Positions 56,656-64,000 of a stretch of DNA of 64,000 bases are shown piece by piece. Under the pieces are notes generated by a model. The model made no database searches. It worked only from the letters and a program-made list of their open reading frames with translations, and had not been told where the DNA came from. How positions within the stretch are numbered: the stretch's first letter is position 1; each line of letters opens with the position of its first letter. The stretch is taken from positions 3,336,501-3,400,500 of the forward strand of contig JAUPFL010000001.1 in assembly GCA_030562215.1 (NCBI GenBank). Reading direction: 5' to 3'. The translations under genes were made by a program, and so were the position numbers. The DNA comes from Peribacillus frigoritolerans. Its GTDB lineage: Bacteria > Bacillota > Bacilli > Bacillales > DSM-1321.

Positions 56656-57735
56656 GTACGGTTTGAAAAGAGTCATCAACGCAAGCGGAAGAATGAGCAT
56701 ATTGGGGGTCTCTGCCCCAACTGACACAGTGATGGACGCAATGAAAAAGGGTGGGCAAAATTATGTGGAAATTTCTGATTTAGTCGATAAGTCAGGCCAG
56801 CATATAGCGAATTTGCTTCATTCTGAAGCTGCGGTGGTCGTAAATTCAGCATCAAGCGGAATTGCGCTTTCAGTAGCGGCGATCGTTACTGAAGGAAACA
56901 GAAGGAAAAGCGAAAGGCTTCATCAAGATCTTATTCAAAAGAATGAAATCATCATGCTGAAAGGCCATAACGTTCAGTATGGTGCACCGGTTGAAACCAT
57001 GATTTTCCTTGGCGGCGGAAAATTGGTTGAAGTTGGGTATGCAAATGAAGGGAAAGCAGAACATATTGCGGATGCCATAAATGAAAATACTTCAGCTATT
57101 TTATATGTGAAATCGCATCATGCTGTACAGAAAAATATGATATCGGTCGAAGAAGCATGGGAAGTGGCCAAAACGAATAATATTCCTCTGATTGTCGATG
57201 CAGCAGCAGAGGAGGATTTGGAAAAATACGTACAATTCTCCGACCTGGCGATTTATAGTGGATCGAAAGCCATTGAAGGACCCACATCCGGTATCGTTGC
57301 TGGCAGAAAAAATATATCGAATGGGTAAAGGTTCAATTGCACTGTATCGGAAGGAGCATGAAGGTTGGAAAGGAAACGACCTTTGGGCTGCTTCAGGCAT
57401 TGGATGAGTATTTTGTCAAGATCGATAATAGCGAAAAAGAAAAAGCCAGTTTACAAGTTCTCACATCACTTGACTCCATTGATGGCGTAAAAGTAACGAT
57501 AGTTCAGGATGAAGCCGGCCGTCCCATATATAGAGCCCGTATTTCCATTGATCCCTTGATAACGGAAACGACGGCGAAAGAAGTGAACGAGCAGCTCAGA
57601 AATGGGGATATCGCCATTTATACACGAGATTATGGGATACGGCAAGGCTTTTTCGATATAGATCCGCGTCCATTGCAAGGTGATGATATAAATGTCATTG
57701 AAGCACAATTAAGAACCATATTAGGAGGAAAATAA
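56633..57735 (+). CDS. SelA-like PLP enzyme, D-glucosaminate(-6-P) ammonia-lyase type (DgaE-like; one frameshift)
   Basis: 367 residues after repair. PLP-dependent fold of the SelA-related family; Lys212 in YSGSKAIEGPTSG binds PLP, and VDAAAEED supplies the cofactor Asp. DgaE converts D-glucosaminate 6-phosphate to KDPG and ammonia. The A run at 57307-57312 lacks one base; one A gives GRKKYIEWVKVQLHCIG. With a kinase present, the unphosphorylated acid could be the substrate here. Not a selenium gene: it sits in a sugar-acid operon with no sel genes nearby. Confidence 0.85.
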
Positions 57736-57737
57736 AG

Positions 57738-58492
57738 ATGACAAACATAAACAAACGGTTATTGAATGATCGTGTAGCCTTAAATGTACTTGCAAATAGT
57801 GTGGAAAATGCTGTGGAAGTCTTTGAAGCGGCTGAAGGACATGTATTGGTTGGTGTACTCTCAAAGGATTATCCAACTGCGGAAGCTGGTGTTACAGCAA
57901 TGAAAGAATACGGGAAGCCATTGATGAGGCCGTTTCAATAGGATTGGGCGCGGGCGATAATAGACAGGCAGCAGTTGTCGCAGAAATAGCAAAATACTAT
58001 CCAGGCAGTCATATTAACCAAGTTTTTCCGGCTGTTGGTGCTACAAGGGCCAATTTAGGTGATAAGGATAGCTGGATAAATTCACTTGTTTCTCCAACTG
58101 GAAAAGTCGGTTATGTGAATATCTCCACTGGTCCAGTAAGTGCAGGAGCAAGTGAAACTGCCATTGTGCCTATCAAAGCTGCCATTGCGCTCGTTCGCGA
58201 TATGGGAGGAAATGCTTTGAAATACTTTCCGATGAAAGGACTTAAGCATGAAGATGAATATCGTGCTGTGGCAAAAGCTTGTGGTGAAGAGGGATTTGCT
58301 TTGGAACCAACAGGTGGAATCGATTTAAATAATTTCGAGACCATATTAGAAATCGCATTAGAAGCAAAAGTGCCTAAAGTCATTCCCCATGTATATTCTT
58401 CCATCATCGATGAAGAAACTGGTAAAACGAATGGAGAGGATGTACGGAACCTATTGGCCATAACAAAAAAATTGGTTGAAAAATATGCCTAA
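57738..58492 (+). CDS. DgaF-like 2-keto-3-deoxy-6-phosphogluconate aldolase (one frameshift)
   Basis: 251 residues after repair. DRVALNVLANSVENAVEVFE at the N terminus and NALKYFPMKGLKHEDEYRAV, then LEPTGGIDLNNF are typical of the DgaF/EF_0839-type aldolases. The Schiff-base Lys is probably in KYFPMKG. It splits KDPG to pyruvate and glyceraldehyde-3-phosphate. An A is missing at 57915-57916; one A gives YGKAIDEAVSIGLGAGDN. AGGAGGAAAAT lies before the ATG, three bases after the previous stop. It overlaps the kinase gene. Confidence 0.87.
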
Positions 58493-59497
58493 AAGGATTG
58501 TGGCATTCGGGGAAGTAATGATGCGTTTACAGGTACCAGGGCATGAACTGCTATCACAGGCTAACACTCTGCAATACTCCTTTTCAGGCACGGGAGTAAA
58601 TGTGGCTTCTGCGATGACAAAACTAGGACATGATGGGTATCTTGTGACAATGTTACCGGATAACCCCCTTGGGGATTCAGCGATTTCAGCTTTGCAGCGC
58701 TTAGGAATTGGCAGGAACTATATCTCTAGAGGCGGCAAATACATGGGGATGTACTTTTTGGAAAATGGATTTGGCCAGAGGGCGAGCCGTGTCACATATT
58801 CCAATCGACTGGAAAGCAGTTTTAATACAGCCTCCTTATCCGATTATGATATGGATAAGATTTCGGAAAGTACGGATATCATCCATTTTTGCGGAATCAC
58901 GCTTGCAATGGCGGAAAATGTACGGGAAAGCATGAAAGTGCTGGCTAGAAAGGTCAAAAAAAGGGCGGTACAGTCTGTTTCGACTGCAATTACCGACCTT
59001 CCTTATGGGAGGGAGGTTACGCTGACGCAAAGCCTCATTATGAAGAAATGCTTTCTTTGGCTGATATCGTCATGATGAATGAAAAAGACGCCCTGTATAT
59101 TTTAGGAATGAAGTCAGAAGGCTCCACAAGGGAAGAACAGCTTGTTGAGTTGATCCCTGAAGTGGCCAAGAGATTCAAAATTCAATCGATAGCGGGGACA
59201 CATCGTTCGATCAACAGTGATAATAGCCATACGTTGAGGGGGTATATATACAAAGAAGAAACATTTTACTTTTCCGATATCCTATCATTTTCCGTATATG
59301 ATAGAATAGGTTCAGGCGATGCTTACACCAGCGGAATCTTACATGGCGAATTGCTAGGATATTCCCCTGAAAAGACAGTTCGGTTTGCAGCTGTATCAGG
59401 AATGCTGGCATGTACTGTCGTTGGAGATACCCCTTTGGCAACCGAAAAGGAGATACTCTCCGCAATGGAAGGTAAAATGGAAGATATTAAGAGATAA
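58485..59497 (+). CDS. PfkB-family sugar kinase, probable 2-keto-3-deoxygluconate kinase (one frameshift)
   Basis: 337 residues after repair. VAFGEVMMRLQVPGHELL is the KdgK-like start, GTGVNVASAMTKLG the sugar-binding N motif, and DRIGSGDAYTSG the anion hole with catalytic Asp. One G is missing in 58963-58965; adding it gives KKRGGTVCFDCNYRPSLW. It overlaps the aldolase stop. With GntP importing a free acid, it would phosphorylate KDG after deamination. Confidence 0.88.
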
Positions 59498-59513
59498 AGG
59501 CAGGAGATTAGGA

Positions 59514-60236
59514 ATGAATGTGAACAGAAAAAATGGACCGATGTATTTACAGATAAAAGAAATATTAAAGGATCGTATTTTACATGGGGTTTATGCCATC
59601 GACACAAACATTCCCTCTGAGCCTCTTTTGGAAGAAGAATTTAACGTAAGTAAGGTCACTGTCCGTAATGCAATCAAAGAACTCGTGCAAGAGGGGTATG
59701 TTGAAAAGAAAAGCGGCAAAGGCACCAGAGTCATAGCTAATGGTTCGATTGTCAAACTTTCCAAAGGAAAACGTTTTACAGAGCTGTTGGTGGAGGAAGG
59801 GCACTCCATTATAAAAAAGGTGTTAAACATAAGTCATGTTGACCTTTCTTCAGACTCCAAGCTGCATTCTTTATTTGGTGACCATTGCATAAGTATCGAA
59901 CGGATATATTTATTGGACAATGAACCTTATATTTACTTTACACATTATATTTCACTTGATTTAAACCAAGAAGAGATAAAAGAGGTCCAAATCAATTCTT
60001 TGTACCGCTTTTTGGAAGATCAAAACGTCAAACTTGAAACATTCAGAGATGAGTTTGCCGTTGCTATCGCTCCAGATCACATTTGCGAAACACTGAAAAT
60101 CGAGAACAATAGTCCAGTACTTAAGAGGATTCGGATTTCCAGTGATGGGGACGGAAATGTTACGGAATACAGTGAAGGATATTACAACACGGCTAAACAG
60201 AACTACATTGTGACATATAACGAGCCGGTACAATAA
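59514..60236 (+). CDS. GntR/HutC-family regulator with UTRA domain
   Basis: 240 residues. N-terminal winged helix: MYLQIKEILKDRILHGVYAI, IPSEPLLEEEFNVSKVTVRN and the wing GYVEKKSGKGTRV. The C-terminal UTRA effector domain ends EYSEGYYNTAKQNYIV. It probably senses a pathway intermediate, such as a phosphorylated sugar acid, and binds the dyad before the operon. AAAGGCAGGAG precedes the ATG. Intact. Confidence 0.92.
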   Translation: MNVNRKNGPMYLQIKEILKDRILHGVYAIDTNIPSEPLLEEEFNVSKVTVRNAIKELVQEGYVEKKSGKGTRVIANGSIVKLSKGKRFTELLVEEGHSIIKKVLNISHVDLSSDSKLHSLFGDHCISIERIYLLDNEPYIYFTHYISLDLNQEEIKEVQINSLYRFLEDQNVKLETFRDEFAVAIAPDHICETLKIENNSPVLKRIRISSDGDGNVTEYSEGYYNTAKQNYIVTYNEPVQ

Positions 60237-60260
60237 TCCCATTTATTGTATTAGTTTAAA

Positions 60261-60274
60261 TGTAAGCGATTTCT
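60261..60274 (+). promoter_or_regulatory. cre-like site before the GntP gene
   Basis: TGTAAGCGATTTCT agrees with TGWAANCGNTNWCA at all but the last position, 19 bases before the permease start. Confidence 0.55.
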
Positions 60275-60292
60275 TGGGAATGGGGAGAACAT

Positions 60293-61618
60293 ATGGATCT
60301 ATATTTATTAGGAATCACGCTGATAGCAATTGTAATAGTTATTTTGGGTGTATCATGGTGGAAATGGCATGCGTTCATCAGCTTGACTGTAGCCAGTTTA
60401 TTTTTAGCGATTTTTTCCGGACTGCCTATGGACAAGATTGTTGGAGCTTATGAAACGGGTGTCGGAGCGGTCCTTGGTCACCTTATTGGAATATTGGCCT
60501 TAGGGACCATCTTGGGAAAGATGATGTCCGACTCTGGAGCCGGTATGCAGGTTGCTGACTTTTTCATTAATAAATTCGGCGTGAAAAATCTGCCATGGGC
60601 CATGCTTTTATCTGGTTTCATCATCGGCATTCCGGTATTTTTCGAGGTTGGATTAGTAATATTGCTTCCTTTGGTCATTTCCATTCGGAAGTCAACGAAA
60701 GTGAACATCTTGTTAATTGGTATTCCAGTACTTGCTGGTTTATCGATCGTACATGGGCTGGTGCCTCCACATCCAGGAGCCATGACAGCTATTGGAATCT
60801 ATAATGCTAACATGGGGCAGGTACTTCTGTACTCATTGATCATCGCATTCCCGACTGCTGTAATTGCGGGACCTCTGTTCGCAAAATGGATTCACAAACG
60901 GGTTATTCCTATCGGAGAACCGGAATTGATCCGGGTGGAAACAAAGTCAAGTGGATTACCGGGCACTGGAGTTTCGTTCTTCATCATCCTTTTGCCAGTA
61001 TTGTTGATGGTTTTAACTGTAGTGGCGCCTTATTTGCCGATACCGGGTTCAATTGAAAAATTCTTATTGTTTATTGGAAGTCCAGTAATCGCCCTATTAA
61101 TCTCCTGTTTTGCAGCCTACTATTTCTTGGGCTACAGACAGGGAATGGACAAACCACTAATTAAAAAGTTGACGGAAGAATGCTTATTGCCATTAGCTTC
61201 CATAATTCTTATTATCGGTGCTGGCGGAGGGTTCAAGCAAATCTTAATTGATAGTGGAGTAGGGACTGCAATCGCTTCCATGTCTGAGGAAATTTCTTTG
61301 TCCCCGATCGTTCTTGCATTCCTTGTGGCCGGATTGATACGGATTGCCACAGGTTCTGCAACCGTCGCTTTGACAACGGCAGCAGGGATCGTTTCACCGG
61401 TCGTTGCCAATATGACGGGTGTTAATCTAGAATTGCTAGTTATTGCCACGGGAGCAGGCTCACTTATGTTCTCCCATGTTAATGACGCCGGTTTCTGGTT
61501 AGTAAAAGAATACTTGGGATTAACCGTTAAAGAAACTTTCAAAACATGGACAGTGATGGAAACATTACTTTCCTTCGTGGCATTCGGTTTGGTTTTAATT
61601 TTCGATATATTCATTTAA
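60293..61618 (+). CDS. GntP-family sugar-acid:H+ symporter
   Basis: 441-residue permease with about 12 hydrophobic segments. LGTILGKMMSDSGAGMQVAD, IPVFFEVGLVILLPL, VHGLVPPHPGAMTAIG and SHVNDAGFWLVKEY are GntP signatures. Family substrates are gluconate and related acids. Last gene of the operon. In other bacteria a PTS feeds DgaE/DgaF; here a symporter takes that place and a kinase is added, a coherent swap. GGGAATGGGGAG precedes the ATG. Intact. Confidence 0.93.
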   Translation: MDLYLLGITLIAIVIVILGVSWWKWHAFISLTVASLFLAIFSGLPMDKIVGAYETGVGAVLGHLIGILALGTILGKMMSDSGAGMQVADFFINKFGVKNLPWAMLLSGFIIGIPVFFEVGLVILLPLVISIRKSTKVNILLIGIPVLAGLSIVHGLVPPHPGAMTAIGIYNANMGQVLLYSLIIAFPTAVIAGPLFAKWIHKRVIPIGEPELIRVETKSSGLPGTGVSFFIILLPVLLMVLTVVAPYLPIPGSIEKFLLFIGSPVIALLISCFAAYYFLGYRQGMDKPLIKKLTEECLLPLASIILIIGAGGGFKQILIDSGVGTAIASMSEEISLSPIVLAFLVAGLIRIATGSATVALTTAAGIVSPVVANMTGVNLELLVIATGAGSLMFSHVNDAGFWLVKEYLGLTVKETFKTWTVMETLLSFVAFGLVLIFDIFI

Positions 61619-61658
61619 TTAAAGAAAATTTCTGCAATGCCTGATTAAGTAACATTTA

Positions 61659-61705
61659 CCTCCGTGAACTGTCTTGGGGTGACAGATCACGGAGGCTTTT
61701 ATTTA
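61659..61705 (+). terminator. Terminator of the GntP operon
   Basis: CCTCCGTGA (61659-61667) pairs with TCACGGAGG (61687-61695), with CTGTC/GACAG inside and a T-rich tail. Confidence 0.9.
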
Positions 61706-61831
61706 TTTATGAACATACTGGGGAGGGAGAAAATGGCCGGCTTTACTTTTAAAAATAGGTCGTTGCTGAAAAAACAGAAACAAAATTCATCCATAATCGG
61801 AAGTGGTTAGTCTAGTGATAAGGGTGTAGTT

Positions 61832-62013
61832 TCATCCAGGAGACGTTTGTTTGGCTCCTCGAAGATATAAGTCCTGACAGAGACTTCTATATTGCAAGAT
61901 TGACAGCTTCCGTTTACATATTCATTCTGAATATAATCCAACAAATCATTGGCATGGTTAGGCTTTTGACGTTTTTCCTGAATATAATGGAGAATTAAAA
62001 CTTCTATATTCAC
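61832..62013 (-). CDS. YppF-like small protein (one frameshift)
   Basis: Minus-strand gene starting at 62013. It begins MNIEVLILHYIQEKRQKPNH, then LLDYIQNEYVNG. Adding one base at 61908-61909 gives KLSILQYRSLCQDLYLRGAK and a stop at 61832, a 60-residue protein like the YppF family. As given, it drifts into a Cys-containing, unrelated tail. Function unknown. AAGTAAGGTGAGTG lies before the ATG on the minus strand. Confidence 0.7.
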
Positions 62014-62211
62014 ACACTCACCTTACTTGACAAGTATTTTTTTCCATTAACAATATAACATGGGCATTCAAAAAAATATCATTTTTTGAATATTTTAACT
62101 ATCGACATATTTATACAAATAAAGGAGTGATTCAGAGTAAGCAGTGGAAAATTTTATCGGGAATTGCAAAAAAAGCGATATTGTACCAACTTACTTTTAA
62201 ATCGGCACAAA

Positions 62212-62233
62212 AACCCTTGATAATTCAAGGGTT
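62212..62233 (-). terminator. Terminator of the MFS gene
   Basis: AACCCTTGA and TCAAGGGTT arms (62212-62220, 62225-62233) with a four-base loop; on the minus strand followed by TTT. Confidence 0.85.
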
Positions 62234-62274
62234 GGATGGTTAATTGAGGTGATGAAACTGATCTTACAAGGAAT

Positions 62275-63567
62275 TCATGCTTGTATCTTTTGTACAGGTA
62301 TAGGTGATAAGCGCAGTTCTGCGGATTCTCTCTTAATGGAGAATAAATAAGCTGCCAAACCTAAGATGGCTGTAAAGATCAGCATGGCGATCGATGAACT
62401 GAAGTCCCCGCCAGACAAGTCACGAAGCCATCCCATGATATAGCTCGAAAAGCCGCCCATGATATTCGTGAATCCAATTAGACCAGCGGCTCGTCCTGCC
62501 GTTTCAGGTGTTGAGTATTTTACCATGAGCATATTGCTTAGATGGAACACACCGCCTTGACATCCCATTGCCAGTCCCATACATAGTCCGGCCAAAATAG
62601 GATTGGGGATGAAGACAGCTACAGTCAAAAAGACAGCCGTCAATGAAAATAAAATCGTGGCCATCATACTTGGACGTCTGGTTTTGTCAGCCAGAAAACC
62701 GCATGCCAAGACAAATCCTAGAGCGAATAGCCAGGAAAGAGAAGTAATGCTCGACATTCCTTCCTTTTCGAATCCTTTTGCTTCAATGAGATATGTAGGA
62801 AGCCAAATGCTGATTCCGAAAAATAAGAAGGAGCATACGAGCATGCCGAACCAAACGATCCAGAAACGATAATCTTGGGCGAAACTCTTCTTGTTCTGGG
62901 AGGGGGCGGTTTCTTTCATTTCATCATCCGTTTGGCGAATGAAAGCCAATTCCTCCTTACTTATACGGGGGTGCTCTTCTGGTGTATTCCTCGTCATAAA
63001 GATGAACATCGGGATATTTATAAATAAGTTGAAAGCTGCAAGCATAAAGAAAGCTGCTTGCCAGTGGAGTAATGATATCACGAGCACCAAAACTACGGCT
63101 CCCATTGCCGGTCCTAAATAGTTTCCGGTAAGCCAAGATGCCTGGGCCCTACCCAATTCGCGTTTATTAAACCAGTTAGAAATGAGCTTTCCGGAAACCG
63201 GAATCATCATCCCTTCACCAAAACCAAGAATTATCCTGCTAATTAAAAATATTTCATATGAATTTGCCAGGCCTGAAGTGATCATCGTGAGTGTCCAAAC
63301 GAATAAACCGGCGATGGCTGTTTTTCGGGCACCTAATTTATCAATGATGAAGCCCCAAAAAAGATTTGAAATTCCATAAGCAATGGTGAATACAAAAGAT
63401 AGAAGACCGATCTTCGCATTTTTGTCATCGCCTGTCATACCGAGTGCATGCAAGAATTCCGGATCTGTTTGAATGATGGAAATGCCAACTTTATCAATTT
63501 GTCCGAAAAACCAAAAGAAAAAAATTGGAACGGCAATATACAACCATCTTTTTTGCCCATTTAACAT
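62275..63567 (-). CDS. MFS transporter, anion:cation symporter (ACS) type
   Basis: 430 residues, about 12 hydrophobic segments. The N terminus ends its first segment with FGQIDKVGISI, close to the D-R-xxxxx pattern of ACS permeases (glucarate, phthalate, hexuronate). GFIIDKLGARKTA is the loop 2-3 motif and GFGEGMMIPVSGKLISNWF follows. It probably takes up a carboxylic or sugar acid. ATAAGGAGATGG precedes the ATG. Single gene with a cre-like site and a dyad upstream. Confidence 0.86.
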   Translation of the reverse strand: MLNGQKRWLYIAVPIFFFWFFGQIDKVGISIIQTDPEFLHALGMTGDDKNAKIGLLSFVFTIAYGISNLFWGFIIDKLGARKTAIAGLFVWTLTMITSGLANSYEIFLISRIILGFGEGMMIPVSGKLISNWFNKRELGRAQASWLTGNYLGPAMGAVVLVLVISLLHWQAAFFMLAAFNLFINIPMFIFMTRNTPEEHPRISKEELAFIRQTDDEMKETAPSQNKKSFAQDYRFWIVWFGMLVCSFLFFGISIWLPTYLIEAKGFEKEGMSSITSLSWLFALGFVLACGFLADKTRRPSMMATILFSLTAVFLTVAVFIPNPILAGLCMGLAMGCQGGVFHLSNMLMVKYSTPETAGRAAGLIGFTNIMGGFSSYIMGWLRDLSGGDFSSSIAMLIFTAILGLAAYLFSIKRESAELRLSPIPVQKIQA

Positions 63568-63601
63568 AATACCATCTCCTTATCGCTTTTTAGCATTCCT
63601 T

Positions 63602-63631
63602 AAAACACTTACATTTGAGAATAAGTGTTTT
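63602..63631. promoter_or_regulatory. Perfect inverted repeat before the MFS gene
   Basis: AAAACACTTA (63602-63611) and TAAGTGTTTT (63622-63631), ten bases apart. It lies 35 bases before the start codon, so it may be an operator or a leader hairpin. Confidence 0.5.
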
Positions 63632-63808
63632 ACGGTCATCCCTGTAGAAAGGTACCAGTTTTGATTTTTCCCGCCTTTCTTTATAATTTTGATAGATAAA
63701 AAAGGAACATTAGTGTTTTGTAAGGAAAACAAAGTTTTACTTTCTTAACGATAAATTAAAATAATTTGATTGTCAATTTAATATTTTGACAATTTTATAT
63801 TTTTAGAA

Positions 63809-63822
63809 TATAAGCGCTTTCA
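63809..63822 (-). promoter_or_regulatory. cre-like site upstream of the MFS gene
   Basis: Minus strand TGAAAGCGCTTATA fits TGWAANCGNTNWCA except for one position. About 240 bases before the start codon. The remaining upstream sequence to 64000 is AT-rich with no gene seen. Confidence 0.55.
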
Positions 63823-64000
63823 GTCCGAAACCGAACTTTGTTTCATCCTATTGAGTAGATGGAACTCTATCAAGAAAGGACTTAAAATGGAAGTAAATCT
63901 AATTCTTTGTGTCCAAAAAACAAATTATTAACAAAATATTAAAAATTCTGACTTGTTGATATTGAATTTAAAATCAGGAAAATCTATAATTCATTTATAT

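Noticed and set aside
56633..57735. Selenocysteine synthase (SelA)
   Set aside because: It is SelA-like only in fold; the operon encodes sugar-acid enzymes, and the length and motifs fit DgaE-type ammonia-lyases.

Overview
The window is a chromosomal segment of a low-GC, endospore-forming Bacillaceae. It carries four small acid-soluble spore protein genes (sspP, sspO, sspN, tlp). Positions 11092-26534 also keep the gene order known from Bacillus subtilis around citB: sspP, sspO, acnA/citB, yneN, sspN, tlp, yneP, yneQ, yneR, plsY, yneT, parE, parC. The accessory gene content suggests a Peribacillus/Bacillus simplex-type species, but that placement is inference. I saw no tRNA, rRNA, CRISPR array or prophage.

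Layout. 1-2948: end of a meta-cleavage (aromatic ring degradation) operon with an aldolase, a hydratase/decarboxylase and an aromatic-acid transporter. 2965-10904: a terminator, a six-copy 21-bp tandem repeat, then a TPP-riboswitch-controlled thiamin operon (tenA, ykoE, ykoD, ykoC, tenI, thiO, thiS, thiG, thiF) that joins salvage, precursor uptake and thiazole synthesis. 11092-26534: the conserved sporulation/aconitase/topoisomerase IV block. It is interrupted by a decayed PadR gene, a yycC gene and a decayed HemAT oxygen-sensor gene. 26625-39776: a sigma-54 regulon made of an acyl-CoA degradation operon, its PAS-AAA+ activator and a Liv-type ABC importer operon. Both operons have near-perfect -24/-12 promoters, a shared upstream motif and an identical cre site. 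39833-50955: a peptidoglycan-sugar recycling cluster (murQ, murR, murP, mupG, nagZ, namZ, then a GlcNAc PTS gene). An IS1182-type element is inserted at the terminator after namZ and is flanked by a 30-bp direct repeat of that terminator. 51325-54933: small accessory genes (DUF1801 protein, Gfo/Idh/MocA oxidoreductase, MFS efflux pump with divergent MarR). 55482-61705: an operon for an amino-sugar acid (amidohydrolase/deacetylase, SelA-like PLP ammonia-lyase, KDPG-type aldolase, PfkB kinase, GntR regulator, GntP permease). 61832-64000: a YppF-like gene and a second acid transporter.

A critical caveat applies throughout. I count 35 single-base frame disruptions in 25 genes, including essential parE and parC. 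Nearly all lie in or beside homopolymer runs (32 look like a missing base, 3 like an extra base). Repairing each one gives a full-length protein of the expected family size. I therefore treat them as sequencing or assembly errors, give each gene as one CDS over its full span, and name the site of the disruption. The HemAT and PadR remnants differ: they carry nonsense codons or lack whole segments, and look truly decayed.

How the parts work together. The sigma-54 activator probably senses a carboxylic acid (or its CoA ester) and turns on both the importer and the CoA-dependent oxidation genes, with CcpA repression on top. In the murein cluster, secreted NamZ and NagZ release MurNAc and GlcNAc from wall fragments. 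MurP and the NagP-like PTS import them, and MurQ and MupG process the phosphorylated products under MurR and CcpA control. The GntP operon would import a sugar acid, deaminate it to 2-keto-3-deoxygluconate, phosphorylate it and split it to pyruvate and glyceraldehyde-3-phosphate.
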